Source of the DNA: RUG563 sp964423675
GTDB taxonomy: Bacteria; Bacillota; Clostridia; Christensenellales; Aristaeellaceae
DNA: 31,691 nucleotides
Direction: 5' to 3'
Assembly: GCA_964423675.1 (NCBI GenBank)
Contig: CAYRFP010000023.1
Location: 1 to 31,691 of the forward strand
Shown: positions 7,276-15,454 of the stretch, one piece after another
Layout of the letters: the number at the start of each line of letters is the position of its first letter
How positions within the stretch are numbered: position 1 is the stretch's first letter
Notes under the pieces: model-generated
Databases searched by the model: none
The model's input: the letters and a program-made list of their open reading frames with translations, nothing else
Told to the model about the DNA's origin: nothing
Program-made: the position numbers and the translations under genes

Positions 7276-8190
7276 TCAGTTCTGAGGCAAAGCGGCCAAA
7301 TAAGCGTCCAAAGCGGTCTGGGTTTGATGATTTGCCACGCCGCTGGGCTCAATGCCCATGCGTGTCTGAAAATCCTTCACAGCCTGCGTAGTCAGGGCGG
7401 CGTATTTTCCAGTTACATACTGCGCGCCCAGTAGCCCTGCCTGCACCAGCTTTTCCTGAAAGGCCGTCACAGGCTTCCCTTCATTGCCGATTCGCATCGT
7501 GGTTTTCGCTACTTCGTGCACCGTGCCGTATCCCAGAATAGACCAATCCGTCAGCTTATAGGTGTTTCGCGCCACCGCAGAAGGATTGTTTCCCTCGATT
7601 ACATGCACCATCACCTGGCCGTTTTCATCATATGCGCAGTATTCCACCATGGCCACATGGGAGGTATCGCCAGTGGAATTCGTGGAGAAGAAAACCCAAT
7701 CCCCCGGCTGCGGAACATAACTGTTCGCCGCCATGACGGTGTCCTCTCCTTTGTACCATTGTGCGCCCCAGCTGGGGGCGTTTCCGTTTCTGGCCACATA
7801 GCGGCCCTGCTTCAGGAACCAGTCGCGGCCAGTATTATTGCCGGTATAGTAGGGGTAGGCGTTGGTCAGCAGCTTGGTTTTCTGCTGCTTATCCACCTGA
7901 TCTACGCACCAGCATAGAAACTCGGCACACCATTCAGCCGCCGGATCGCCAGCCCAAGTTCCATATTTCGTCACGCCGCCGCTTTGCTCCTTGTAGCCCA
8001 ATTCGTTTCTCGCCACATCCAGCAGCCATTCCACGTAATCAGGCACGGGATAGGCCGGGTCGATGATTTCCTCCAAAGCGGATGAAGCCGCCGGGGAGGA
8101 CGAAAGCTGCAAGGTGCCTTCCTGGGTTTCCTCTGCGACTGCGCAGCCAAGGCAGGAAAGCGCCAACAGCAGGCACAGGATTTTTCGCAT
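7276..8190 (-). CDS. Secreted CHAP-domain peptidoglycan hydrolase with a peptidoglycan-binding domain
   Basis: 304 residues. A signal peptide (MRKILCLLLALSCLGCAVA) is probably cut before Glu20. The CHAP domain (about 50-225) carries the catalytic Cys88 in AAEWCAEFLCWC and His178 in DTSHVAMVEY, the usual Cys/His pair of NlpC/P60-like amidases and endopeptidases. Residues about 231-300 form a PF01471-type peptidoglycan-binding domain (VTAFQEKLVQAG, then AVKDFQTRMGI). The protein therefore should cut wall peptide outside the cell. The ATG at 8190 is chosen because GGAGG lies 8 nt upstream and the signal peptide begins there; an upstream in-frame start at 8265 would add 25 residues that spoil it. 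It follows the giant surface-protein gene by 81 nt on the same strand. Confidence 0.92.
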   Translation of the reverse strand: MRKILCLLLALSCLGCAVAEETQEGTLQLSSSPAASSALEEIIDPAYPVPDYVEWLLDVARNELGYKEQSGGVTKYGTWAGDPAAEWCAEFLCWCVDQVDKQQKTKLLTNAYPYYTGNNTGRDWFLKQGRYVARNGNAPSWGAQWYKGEDTVMAANSYVPQPGDWVFFSTNSTGDTSHVAMVEYCAYDENGQVMVHVIEGNNPSAVARNTYKLTDWSILGYGTVHEVAKTTMRIGNEGKPVTAFQEKLVQAGLLGAQYVTGKYAALTTQAVKDFQTRMGIEPSGVANHQTQTALDAYLAALPQN

Positions 8191-8211
8191 ACGTGTTCCT
8201 CCATTGGGCAA

Positions 8212-8238
8212 GGGGCTGGAGGGCATTCCTCCAGCCCC
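8212..8238. repeat. Perfect 11-bp inverted repeat between the surface-protein and CHAP genes
   Basis: GGGGCTGGAGG (8212-8222), 5-nt loop, CCTCCAGCCCC (8228-8238). No T-run follows it on the minus strand, so it is not a standard terminator. In the transcript it would form a very stable stem between the two genes and could mark a processing site, protect the upstream mRNA end, or reduce read-through. Confidence 0.75.
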
Positions 8239-8271
8239 GCCGGGAAATTCGGGTTGAGAAGTCACATCGGT

Positions 8272-11200
8272 TTAGTCTTGATTCCGATAGCGATCCGACC
8301 GGCGATGCCGTTGCGTTCCCGTTGCGTTAGCTGTTTGCTGCGTCTGCGTGAGCCGCGTTGCGGCCTGATAGGTCTGAGTCGCTTGCGTGTCCATCTGCTG
8401 GGCCGTACCCGGCTGGATCGGCCGATACTTCTGGGTCTCGCCAGAGGTCTGAGCCGCCCGATATGCATCCACCTGCCGCTGCGTCACAGGACGATAGGGG
8501 TTGGTATCCTGCGTCATCCGCGCCGCCTGGGACTGCGTCTGCTGCACAGAGGATGCAGGCTGCGTTGGCCGGGGCGAGGCAGAGGACGGCATAAAGGGCG
8601 CGGAGGACGGCTGCTGGCCATAGGCACGCTGCTGCGCTACCGCAGGATTGTTCTGCGCCGCGCGCATCTGAGGCTGCTGTGCCGCACGGGCACGCTGCGC
8701 CTGCTGGGCACGCACAGCCTGCCGCCGCCGCTCATTTTGCTTATGCATGGAATAAGCGTAATACGCTCCGCCACCGCCCACGGCAGCCAGGCCCAGCAGC
8801 ACCCAGGGCAGCGCCGAGCCGCCGCCGGTTTCCGTGGTGGAAACGGGAGGCGTGATACCGCCAACCGGTGCGATTTCCGGGGTGGGAGAAGGCGTAGCCG
8901 TCACGATGGGAGTAGGCGATTGCGTAGGCAGTTGTTCCGGATTAGGGGTGGGAGTCGCATAAGGATTAAAGGGCTCATAGGAAACGTTCAGTGCCGGGTT
9001 CGTCCATTGCGTCTTGTTAAAATCCTCAACGGGCTGGATCTGGCTGGAACTGCTTCCAGTGGTGGAAGAACTGCTATTCGCATCCAGATATTCTTTGCTT
9101 TGCAGGAATTCTGTCAGTTCGCCCAGAGTGAGCACCTTAAAGTAATCGCCGCGGATATAGCCTTCCGTGCCCGCTTGGCTCACATGATACCAGGTTCCCT
9201 CGCTGTTTTGCACCGTGCCCAGCACCAGCGCAAAGGCGTTGTTTTCCAGCAGCCGCAGCCGGCTGGATTCCACCGTAGGCTCAGACCGCAGGTTCACCTT
9301 GGCATTGCTCTGCACATGGCCATAGCTGGACAGGCTATTGGACGTAACCGGTTCCGCCGTGGCCGCAGGAGTCACATCAGGGATGGGCGTAGCCTGCTGA
9401 GATTGGAGATACGCCTCCGCTTCTTCCTGGCTGAGCATGCGCATCTGATCTTCGCGCACGTAGCCCCACTGGCCATTATACTGCACCATGTGCCAGGTAT
9501 CGCCGTTAACATAGGTCTGTCCCCGCACAATCGCTATCTGGCCATAGGGAATCAGCAGATAGATTTCGCCGATCGCATCCGGGAAGGCGCGCAGAGGCAC
9601 GCCATCGCCCAGCGTCATGGCATAGCCCTCCTGCTGGGTAGGCACCGGGGTTGCCGTGGCCGTTTCCTGGGGCTCCTTGAGCTGATCCAGATAAGGCTGG
9701 GCTTCATCCGCAGTGATATACCGCAACGCTTCATCCGGCACAAAGCCGAAGTTCCGGCTCTTCATCGCCTGCACGGAGGACCAGGCTTCGCCATCCACAT
9801 ATGTCTGAGCAGACACATAAACCAGCGAATCCACGGGCAGCCATTCCAGGGTCGTGTCCTCGGTCACGCCAGTGCGCAGAGCGATCTGCCACATCGTCAA
9901 CGCGTAGCCCTTATAAGCCGCAGGGGTGGCAGTGGGTTCTGCAGTAGGCGCAGGGGTATCCGGACTCTGGGTAACTTCCGGGGTTACCGTCACTTCCGGC
10001 GTGGCGGTGATTTCCGGGGTGGGAGAAGCCGTGGGCTCCTGGGTGGGCATAGGCGAAGAGAACTGGCTTTGCAGCTTTTCGCTTTCTTCCTGGCTGTAGA
10101 GTGTGATGTAATCCGCCACGATGAAGCCTTCCCGGCCGCCGACCATCACGTTATACCATTTGGTATCATCCACAGTTTCAGAGGAATACACCCACAGCTT
10201 GGTGTTTTTATCAACACGCTTGATCAGGGTATCGCCAGTCACCTTGGTTTCCTTGCGGAAGCCTACGCTACCAGCATTGGTATAGCCCCACAGATCGATA
10301 GCCACGCCATCGGGAATGGGCGTCGGAGCGGGCGTGGGCTCCTGGGTGGGCGCCAGGGTATAATGGAACAGGGCGGCAATTTCCGCTTCCGTCAGCTGAC
10401 GCAGCACGGTGCCCTTGATAAAGCCCTGCTGATCCCCGAATTCTACCAGGAACCACTCTTCATTCTTGTTATTGACCACTTTGCCGCTGATATGCGCCAG
10501 ATCGCTCTTATCCACCTGGCGGAGCACCTTGCTGTCGCTGGTGGACGGGCCAGTGCGGAAGTTAATGCCGTTGCTGGTGGGATAGCCGTAGCCATCCATA
10601 GGCTCCACCTCGTAGGGCAGCGGCGTGGCCGTAGCCTTGGGCAGCTCTTTGTAATAGAAGGTGATTTCGCTGGGGGTCAATTGGCCGTCCTCGCTGAGCA
10701 CGGCATATTTACTGCTTTCATCATCCAGCGCATAGCCTTCCTTCAAATCCACCGGATTGGCTTCCACCAGATTGTTCCCTATCTGGCATTGGAATTCCTG
10801 ACGGGAGGCAACATCCAGTCCCTCCCGTGTGCGATAATACACGGAAATGATCTGGGAAGAGACGGAAGGTGCGGGCGTTTCCGTGGGGTCGGCGGCATGG
10901 CCGAAGGTAAAGGTAATCTGAGCGGGCGATGCGATTCCTTCCGCATCCACAGTCACGTCATAGCCATCTTCACCCTGCAAATCAATGGGCGCATAGCCAT
11001 AAACGGAAGCTGTGTTCCAATCCACTTCCACCCGGTTGGCCGCATTTTCAAAGCAGGTGGCCACAGTGTTGTAGAAAATCTGGCCGTCCGCACCCACGTA
11101 ATTTACATTGACAAACGCCACCTTGGGGGCGGGCTTGCTGGGCGTATACGTATAGGTGAAGGTCACTTCAGCGGGATCCGCCCCGTTTTCATCCACCCAA

Positions 11201-13530
11201 ATATCATAGCTTTCCGCGCCGGTAAGGGCATAATCCGAATTCAGACCTTGTGCGTCGGGGGTAATCAGGGTGCTGCCCGCCGGGCAGGATACCTGCTGCG
11301 AGGCCCAGATTTCCTTGCCTTCGCAGATGTATTTCACTGTCACCTGCACCGGAGCCACCTGATAATAGAACACTACATGATCCTGGCTCAGGCCATCATC
11401 GGTCAGAGTGACGATCTTCATAGGCTCATCCACCAGCTCATATACGCCCACAGGCATATCCAGCGGATTGGGAACCACCTGGTTTTCGCCGGGATAGCAG
11501 GCAAACGTGGTGGGTGATGCAATCGCTACGTTGCGATCCTTGGAATAATACCAGACCGGCAGCTGCACCGCTTCTTCCCCAGTGCTGATCAACCGATACA
11601 GGAACATAACCTCCTGGGGCGACGCATTACCCTGCGCATCCACCTGCACCGCTACCTGCGCTTCGCTAACCAACTCCAGGTTCATCATTTCCGCATCGAT
11701 GGCGGGGGTAATCAGCGTAGTCTGGCCGTACTCGCAATTCACGGTCGTGGCAGGAACCACCGCCGTTCCATCGTCGGCGTTCAGATACATGACCGTCACC
11801 GCAGCATACTGCTTCTGGGGTTCCTGCGTCGGCTCAGCGGTGGGTTCCATCGTCGGTTCAGCAGTAGGAACGGGGGTAAAGATCACGATAGGCTGAGATT
11901 GATATTCATAATAGAACACCACCGGATCTTGATCCGGCACACCGTTTTTCACCGAGACCACCACAGAATAGGGTTCCAGCAGTTCAAAATTCGTTTCCAG
12001 ATCCTGCGGATTCGGCGATACGATGTTCTCGCCTTCCGCCAGCTTCTGATACGTATCCTCCGCTACAATTTCCCCATCCTCGGACCAATAACGAATGCAT
12101 ACCTCTGCCACATATTCCTTGCCATCCGGGGAAACATTCGGATCCTGCGTCGGCTCAACAACAGGTTCCTGGGTCGGTTCCAATGTCGGCTCAGCAGTAG
12201 GCTCCTGGGTGGGCGCTTCGGTCACGGCTTCGGTCGGAACCGGTGTTTCTGCAGGAATCTCCGTGGGGGCTTCCGTGGGGATTTCAGGCTGTACCGGTGC
12301 ATAATAAAATACTACTTCTGCGGGCTGCGCCACGCCGCCCTGCACATTAACCACCACGGCCTCCTCGCCGGACAACTGATAATTTTCAATGGTCAATGCC
12401 GCCACAGGATACAGACCATCGTCAAAGAACAGCACCTGGGCAGGGGCCAATTCCGCGCCGAAAAAGTCCAGATACCGCACGGTCACCTGCGCCTGAACAG
12501 GCGTTTCCGGTTCCGCCGTGGGTTCTTGCGTGGGTTCCGCCGTGGGCAGGTCAATCATGGGTTCCATGGTCGGTTCCACGGTCGGTTCCTCTGTAGGCTC
12601 CATCGTGGGTTCAGCGGTAGGCTCCTGGGTCGCCAGGGACTGATAGACAAAGACCACTTCGGTTTCCGAAGCGCCATCAGCGGTAACAATCACCAAATGC
12701 GTGCTTTCGCCCATCACCTGGTAGCCCTCAATCGCCAAGGCTTCCACAGAATGTGCACCCTCCGCCAGCATCGTATTCTGCTCCTGCGCCAGCGGATTTC
12801 CCAATTCATCCACATAGCGAACTGTCACCTGCACAGAAACCGGCGTGGGCTGCGCGGCCTGACGATAAATAAACACAACCTCAGCAGGGGATGCCACGCC
12901 ACCCTGCACGCTCACCGTCTGGCTCATGGAGCCATCCAGCTCATAGCCATCCTGCAAATCCTCGGGCCAGGCAAACACCTCGTGTACCCCGTCCGTCAGC
13001 GTTTCATACGTATCGGAAGCCACAGGCAGCCCTTCCGCCGTCTGATATTTCACAGTTACCAGCGCATCCTGAGCCGGCAACTGCTGAGGCGGATCAGGCA
13101 GAGCCGTAAAGGTGGACACATACAGATATACGGCGATCGACTGCGTCAAATCCGCTGTATAGCCCGTCACCAGCACCGGCTCGGTATTGGTCAGGCTAGC
13201 TCCTGCGTCCATCATCATGGGCAGCACCTGGCCGCTTAAATCAAAGGAATAAACGCCGGTCAGGTCCAGAGCCTGCAGCGTCAGCGCATCCAAAGCAGCA
13301 TCCTGAGGCACCTGCACCCAGAAGCAGTCTTCAAAGCCTTCATAAGAAATCCGGGCAGCCTGCGCCATCTGGGGCTGCCCCAGCGCATCCGTCCATGTTA
13401 CGGCAAAGGAAAATGGCTCCGTCTCTTCCATCGCCTGGGCAAACGCGCCCACCGGCAGCATCACAAAAATCATCATGCACGCCGCCAGCAGCGCCACGGC
13501 CCGTTTCCATCCTTGCACCTTGTTCGTCAT
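8272..13530 (-). CDS. Giant cell-surface protein: MucBP-like repeats, SH3 domains, membrane anchor, Gln-rich tail
   Basis: 1752 residues. Signal peptide 1 to about 33 (ending GAFAQA), then an unassigned domain to about 150. About nine MucBP-like repeats (155-960) follow, each running V-T-V-x-Y ... G-Y-x-L ... P-A-E-V-x-F-x-Y. Pro/Thr/Glu linkers (EPT units) separate the early ones (about 298-341, 413-468, 548-572). Five bacterial SH3 domains (about 977-1480; motifs such as VNLRSEPT and GYIRGDYF) come next. A second Pro/Thr linker leads to one membrane helix (about 1571-1593) with KQNERRR after it, then a Gln/Ala-rich tail of about 158 residues that should lie inside the cell. There is no LPXTG sortase motif. 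MucBP domains bind mucin in some gut bacteria and SH3 domains often bind peptidoglycan; an adhesin or wall-spanning role is inferred. GAAGGAGG sets the start at 13530, not the in-frame ATG at 13569. Confidence 0.93.
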   Translation of the reverse strand: MTNKVQGWKRAVALLAACMMIFVMLPVGAFAQAMEETEPFSFAVTWTDALGQPQMAQAARISYEGFEDCFWVQVPQDAALDALTLQALDLTGVYSFDLSGQVLPMMMDAGASLTNTEPVLVTGYTADLTQSIAVYLYVSTFTALPDPPQQLPAQDALVTVKYQTAEGLPVASDTYETLTDGVHEVFAWPEDLQDGYELDGSMSQTVSVQGGVASPAEVVFIYRQAAQPTPVSVQVTVRYVDELGNPLAQEQNTMLAEGAHSVEALAIEGYQVMGESTHLVIVTADGASETEVVFVYQSLATQEPTAEPTMEPTEEPTVEPTMEPMIDLPTAEPTQEPTAEPETPVQAQVTVRYLDFFGAELAPAQVLFFDDGLYPVAALTIENYQLSGEEAVVVNVQGGVAQPAEVVFYYAPVQPEIPTEAPTEIPAETPVPTEAVTEAPTQEPTAEPTLEPTQEPVVEPTQDPNVSPDGKEYVAEVCIRYWSEDGEIVAEDTYQKLAEGENIVSPNPQDLETNFELLEPYSVVVSVKNGVPDQDPVVFYYEYQSQPIVIFTPVPTAEPTMEPTAEPTQEPQKQYAAVTVMYLNADDGTAVVPATTVNCEYGQTTLITPAIDAEMMNLELVSEAQVAVQVDAQGNASPQEVMFLYRLISTGEEAVQLPVWYYSKDRNVAIASPTTFACYPGENQVVPNPLDMPVGVYELVDEPMKIVTLTDDGLSQDHVVFYYQVAPVQVTVKYICEGKEIWASQQVSCPAGSTLITPDAQGLNSDYALTGAESYDIWVDENGADPAEVTFTYTYTPSKPAPKVAFVNVNYVGADGQIFYNTVATCFENAANRVEVDWNTASVYGYAPIDLQGEDGYDVTVDAEGIASPAQITFTFGHAADPTETPAPSVSSQIISVYYRTREGLDVASRQEFQCQIGNNLVEANPVDLKEGYALDDESSKYAVLSEDGQLTPSEITFYYKELPKATATPLPYEVEPMDGYGYPTSNGINFRTGPSTSDSKVLRQVDKSDLAHISGKVVNNKNEEWFLVEFGDQQGFIKGTVLRQLTEAEIAALFHYTLAPTQEPTPAPTPIPDGVAIDLWGYTNAGSVGFRKETKVTGDTLIKRVDKNTKLWVYSSETVDDTKWYNVMVGGREGFIVADYITLYSQEESEKLQSQFSSPMPTQEPTASPTPEITATPEVTVTPEVTQSPDTPAPTAEPTATPAAYKGYALTMWQIALRTGVTEDTTLEWLPVDSLVYVSAQTYVDGEAWSSVQAMKSRNFGFVPDEALRYITADEAQPYLDQLKEPQETATATPVPTQQEGYAMTLGDGVPLRAFPDAIGEIYLLIPYGQIAIVRGQTYVNGDTWHMVQYNGQWGYVREDQMRMLSQEEAEAYLQSQQATPIPDVTPAATAEPVTSNSLSSYGHVQSNAKVNLRSEPTVESSRLRLLENNAFALVLGTVQNSEGTWYHVSQAGTEGYIRGDYFKVLTLGELTEFLQSKEYLDANSSSSTTGSSSSQIQPVEDFNKTQWTNPALNVSYEPFNPYATPTPNPEQLPTQSPTPIVTATPSPTPEIAPVGGITPPVSTTETGGGSALPWVLLGLAAVGGGGAYYAYSMHKQNERRRQAVRAQQAQRARAAQQPQMRAAQNNPAVAQQRAYGQQPSSAPFMPSSASPRPTQPASSVQQTQSQAARMTQDTNPYRPVTQRQVDAYRAAQTSGETQKYRPIQPGTAQQMDTQATQTYQAATRLTQTQQTANATGTQRHRRSDRYRNQD

Positions 13531-13580
13531 CTCTCCGATGCCTCCTTCGGGATCCATCTGTGGGTTCACGGATTATTTCA

Positions 13581-13609
13581 ATTGTATTACAAAATCTTGA
13601 AGCTGTCAA
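13581..13609 (-). promoter_or_regulatory. Sigma-A promoter of the giant surface-protein gene
   Basis: On the minus strand, TTGACA (13604-13609), a 17-nt spacer, then TACAAT (13581-13586). The transcript would start near 13574, leaving a leader of about 44 nt before the ATG at 13530. Because no terminator is visible until 4822, it may also drive the three genes downstream. Confidence 0.8.
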
Positions 13610-13717
13610 TTATCCTTCCGCGATATTCCTGGCTTTCCTTCTTTTATTTGCAGGATTTTCTCGGTTTGCGTGGAATAAAAAGAAGGATTGACGAAAACGC
13701 GAGGGAGGAACACAGCC

Positions 13718-14341
13718 ATGACCGATGATTCGCTCCGGGAAAAATATCTTTCCAAAGAGGAGCTTTATCAGGGAAAAATCATCCGGGTGGAACGCTGGCA
13801 GGTTTCTCTGCCCAATGGCAAAACCGCCATGCGGGAAGTAGTGGTGCATAACGGCGCGGCAGCCATCGTTCCCATTGACAGCGAAGGTCGGGTTACGATA
13901 GTGCGCCAGCATCGCATCGCCGCCGGACGCTTTACTTGGGAAATCCCCGCCGGAAAGCTGGATTCCCCCGCCGAAGACCCATTCTCCGCCGCCAAGCGGG
14001 AGTTGGAAGAAGAAACCGGGCTCAACGCCGAGCATTGGCAGTTTTTAACCTGCATCGATACAACCCCCGGGTTCTGCACCGAAAAGATCTCCATTTATCT
14101 GGCCACAGGGCTGACCCAGCACCCCGCTCATACCGATCCAGACGAATTCCTGCGGTTGACCAAAATGCCGCTGGACGAAGCCGTGACCCTTTGCATGGCC
14201 GGCGAACTGAGAGACAGCAAAACCGTTGTCGGGCTGCTGATGGCCCAGCGCGCCCTTGCCCAATCGGCGCAGCTGCCCCTGCGCGCCCCTGCATCCATTC
14301 AACGCAGCAGCGCGACGGTTTCTTCCCAGGGCAAGGAATAA
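13718..14341 (+). CDS. nudF: Nudix hydrolase, ADP-ribose pyrophosphatase type
   Basis: 207 residues, cytoplasmic. The Nudix box is at 79-101: Gly79 in PAGKLDSPAED, Glu86, then R94-E95-L96-E97-E98-E99-T100-G101. It has one residue more than usual between the Gly and the first Glu. WEIPAGKL just before it, and the strand VTIVRQHR, are typical of ADP-ribose pyrophosphatases, which split ADP-ribose to AMP and ribose 5-phosphate with Mg2+. The last 25 residues or so, rich in Ser, Ala and Gln, extend past the core fold. The start at 13718 is set by GAGGGAGG 10 nt upstream. It heads a plus-strand unit with a GNAT gene 27 nt downstream, and is divergent from the giant surface gene. Confidence 0.88.
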   Translation: MTDDSLREKYLSKEELYQGKIIRVERWQVSLPNGKTAMREVVVHNGAAAIVPIDSEGRVTIVRQHRIAAGRFTWEIPAGKLDSPAEDPFSAAKRELEEETGLNAEHWQFLTCIDTTPGFCTEKISIYLATGLTQHPAHTDPDEFLRLTKMPLDEAVTLCMAGELRDSKTVVGLLMAQRALAQSAQLPLRAPASIQRSSATVSSQGKE

Positions 14342-14368
14342 AACCGAAAAATGGGAGACACGGGAAAC

Positions 14369-14935
14369 ATGCAGCTTTTTGAAAGCGTTTTTTCGCATCT
14401 GCCCACCCTGGAAACCCAGCGGCTGCTGCTGCGGCCCATGCACATGAGCGATGCCAGAGATCTTTTCGCCTATGCCAGCGATCCGCTGGTGAGCCGCTAT
14501 GTATTATGGGACACCCATAAAACCCTATGGCAATCCCGGGATTTCTTGCGCCAAGCTCGGCGGCAATATCGGAAAGGGCTTCCTGCTTCCTTTGCCATCG
14601 CCCTGCGAGACAGTGGCCGGATGATCGGCACGATTGGGTTTATGTGGGTCAATCCGGAGCATGGAAGCGCTGAGGTGGGCTATTCCTTGAACCGGGATTA
14701 TTGGAACCAGGGACTGACCACGGAAGCGCTTCGGGCCGTGGTGGAGTTTGGATTTGATGTGCTGCAACTGCATCGCATCGAAGCGCAGCATGATACGGAA
14801 AACCCCGCTTCCGGCCGGGTGATGGCCCATGTAGGCATGCGCTATGAGGGCACGTTGCGCCAACGGCTACGTAATAAGGGGCGGTATGTAGACGTAGCGC
14901 TGTATGCCATTTTACGAAACGATCCCCGGCTTTGA
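14369..14935 (+). CDS. GNAT acetyltransferase of the RimJ/RimL type
   Basis: 188 residues. It shows the family's start (LETQRLLLRPM, then DARDLFAYASDPLVSRYV), the core strand MIGTIGFMWVNPEHGSAEVGYSLN, the acetyl-CoA loop with WNQGLTTEALRAVVEFGF, and the end element HRIEAQHDTENPASGRVMAHVGMRYEGTLRQ. Relatives acetylate the N-terminus of ribosomal proteins or small molecules; which applies here cannot be told. ATG 14369 is favoured because GGGAG lies 11 nt before it; ATG 14351, in frame, would add six residues but has no clear ribosome binding site. It is the second gene of the unit with the Nudix hydrolase. Confidence 0.88.
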   Translation: MQLFESVFSHLPTLETQRLLLRPMHMSDARDLFAYASDPLVSRYVLWDTHKTLWQSRDFLRQARRQYRKGLPASFAIALRDSGRMIGTIGFMWVNPEHGSAEVGYSLNRDYWNQGLTTEALRAVVEFGFDVLQLHRIEAQHDTENPASGRVMAHVGMRYEGTLRQRLRNKGRYVDVALYAILRNDPRL

Positions 14936-14964
14936 GCCGCAACCATTTGCAGGAGGATAAAAAC

Positions 14965-15213
14965 ATGTTTGAGTACAAAACCAAAGGCACCTGTTCCACC
15001 CAAATCGATCTGGAGATTGAAAACGGCGTGATTACCCATTGCCAGTTTCATAACGGCTGCCGGGGAAACACCCAGGGCCTGGCCCGGATGGTAATCGGGC
15101 GAAAGGCAGACGAAGTAAAAGAAATTCTCCGGGGCGTGATTTGCCGCGGGAATACCTCTTGCCCCGATCAGCTTTCTCAGGCTATCGAGGCCTATGAACA
15201 TCAGGCGCAGTAA
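14965..15213 (+). CDS. TSCPD-domain protein, TIGR03905 type
   Basis: 82 residues with a strong AGGAGGAT ribosome binding site 6 nt before the ATG. The order KGTCSTQIDLEI, VITHCQFHNGCRGNTQGL and NTSCPDQLSQAI matches the small TIGR03905 family named after its Thr-Ser-Cys-Pro-Asp motif. The conserved Cys residues resemble the C-terminal zinc-binding tail of class II ribonucleotide reductases and vitamin-B12-dependent enzymes, but the function of the stand-alone protein is not established. It starts 29 nt after the GNAT stop. A longer in-frame start at 14932 is rejected because it lacks a ribosome binding site and overlaps the upstream gene. Confidence 0.9.
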   Translation: MFEYKTKGTCSTQIDLEIENGVITHCQFHNGCRGNTQGLARMVIGRKADEVKEILRGVICRGNTSCPDQLSQAIEAYEHQAQ

Positions 15214-15240
15214 GCGCGCCGGAAAGGATGGATTGGAACC

Positions 15241-15360
15241 ATGGCTGTTCAGACCAAAAAGCAGCAGGAACGGAAAAAGCTTTGGACCCGCATTATCTGC
15301 ATCGTGCTCTGCGCGCTGATGGTGTTTTCCCTCTTTGGCGCGCTGGTGGGTATTTTCTAA
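15241..15360 (+). CDS. 39-residue single-span membrane peptide
   Basis: ATG at 15241 to TAA at 15360. The N-terminus is strongly basic (MAVQTKKQQERKKLWTR), and a hydrophobic helix (about 18-39: IICIVLCALMVFSLFGALV and on) runs to the end. By the positive-inside rule the basic part is cytoplasmic. AAAGGA lies upstream, though a little far from the ATG. It follows the TSCPD gene by 27 nt and is followed directly by the unit's terminator, which supports it as a real last gene. The shape is superficially like Prli42-type stressosome anchor peptides and other tiny Firmicute membrane proteins, but I do not assign it to a family. Confidence 0.72.
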   Translation: MAVQTKKQQERKKLWTRIICIVLCALMVFSLFGALVGIF

Positions 15361-15394
15361 GCTGCTTCTTCCCCCCATCTCGCGTTCCTGAAAC

Positions 15395-15435
15395 AAAAAG
15401 ACTGTCGAAAAGCCTTTTTCGACAGTCTTTTTTAT
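15395..15435. terminator. Strong bidirectional terminator
   Basis: AAAAGACTGTCGAAAA (15396-15411) and TTTTCGACAGTCTTTT (15416-15431) are a perfect 16-bp inverted repeat with a 4-nt loop, and runs of T flank it on both strands. It ends the plus-strand Nudix unit and the minus-strand galM/metallohydrolase unit. Confidence 0.95.
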
Positions 15436-15454
15436 TTGCTTTTTTAAGCAGTTT

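Noticed and set aside
8860..9000. CRISPR-like or other DNA repeat array in the surface-protein gene
   Set aside because: The short GGGGTGGGAG-type near-repeats encode in-frame Pro/Thr linkers; there are no spacers of constant length.
8254..11517. Open frame of 1087 codons on the plus strand, antisense to the giant surface-protein gene
   Set aside because: It is a mirror of the repeat-rich, GC-biased sense gene. The translation is Arg/His/Gly-rich without domains, and there is no ribosome binding site or promoter.
11899..13239. Second long antisense frame (446 codons) opposite the same gene
   Set aside because: Same cause: codon bias of the sense strand removes stops. Its composition is unlike any real protein in the window.
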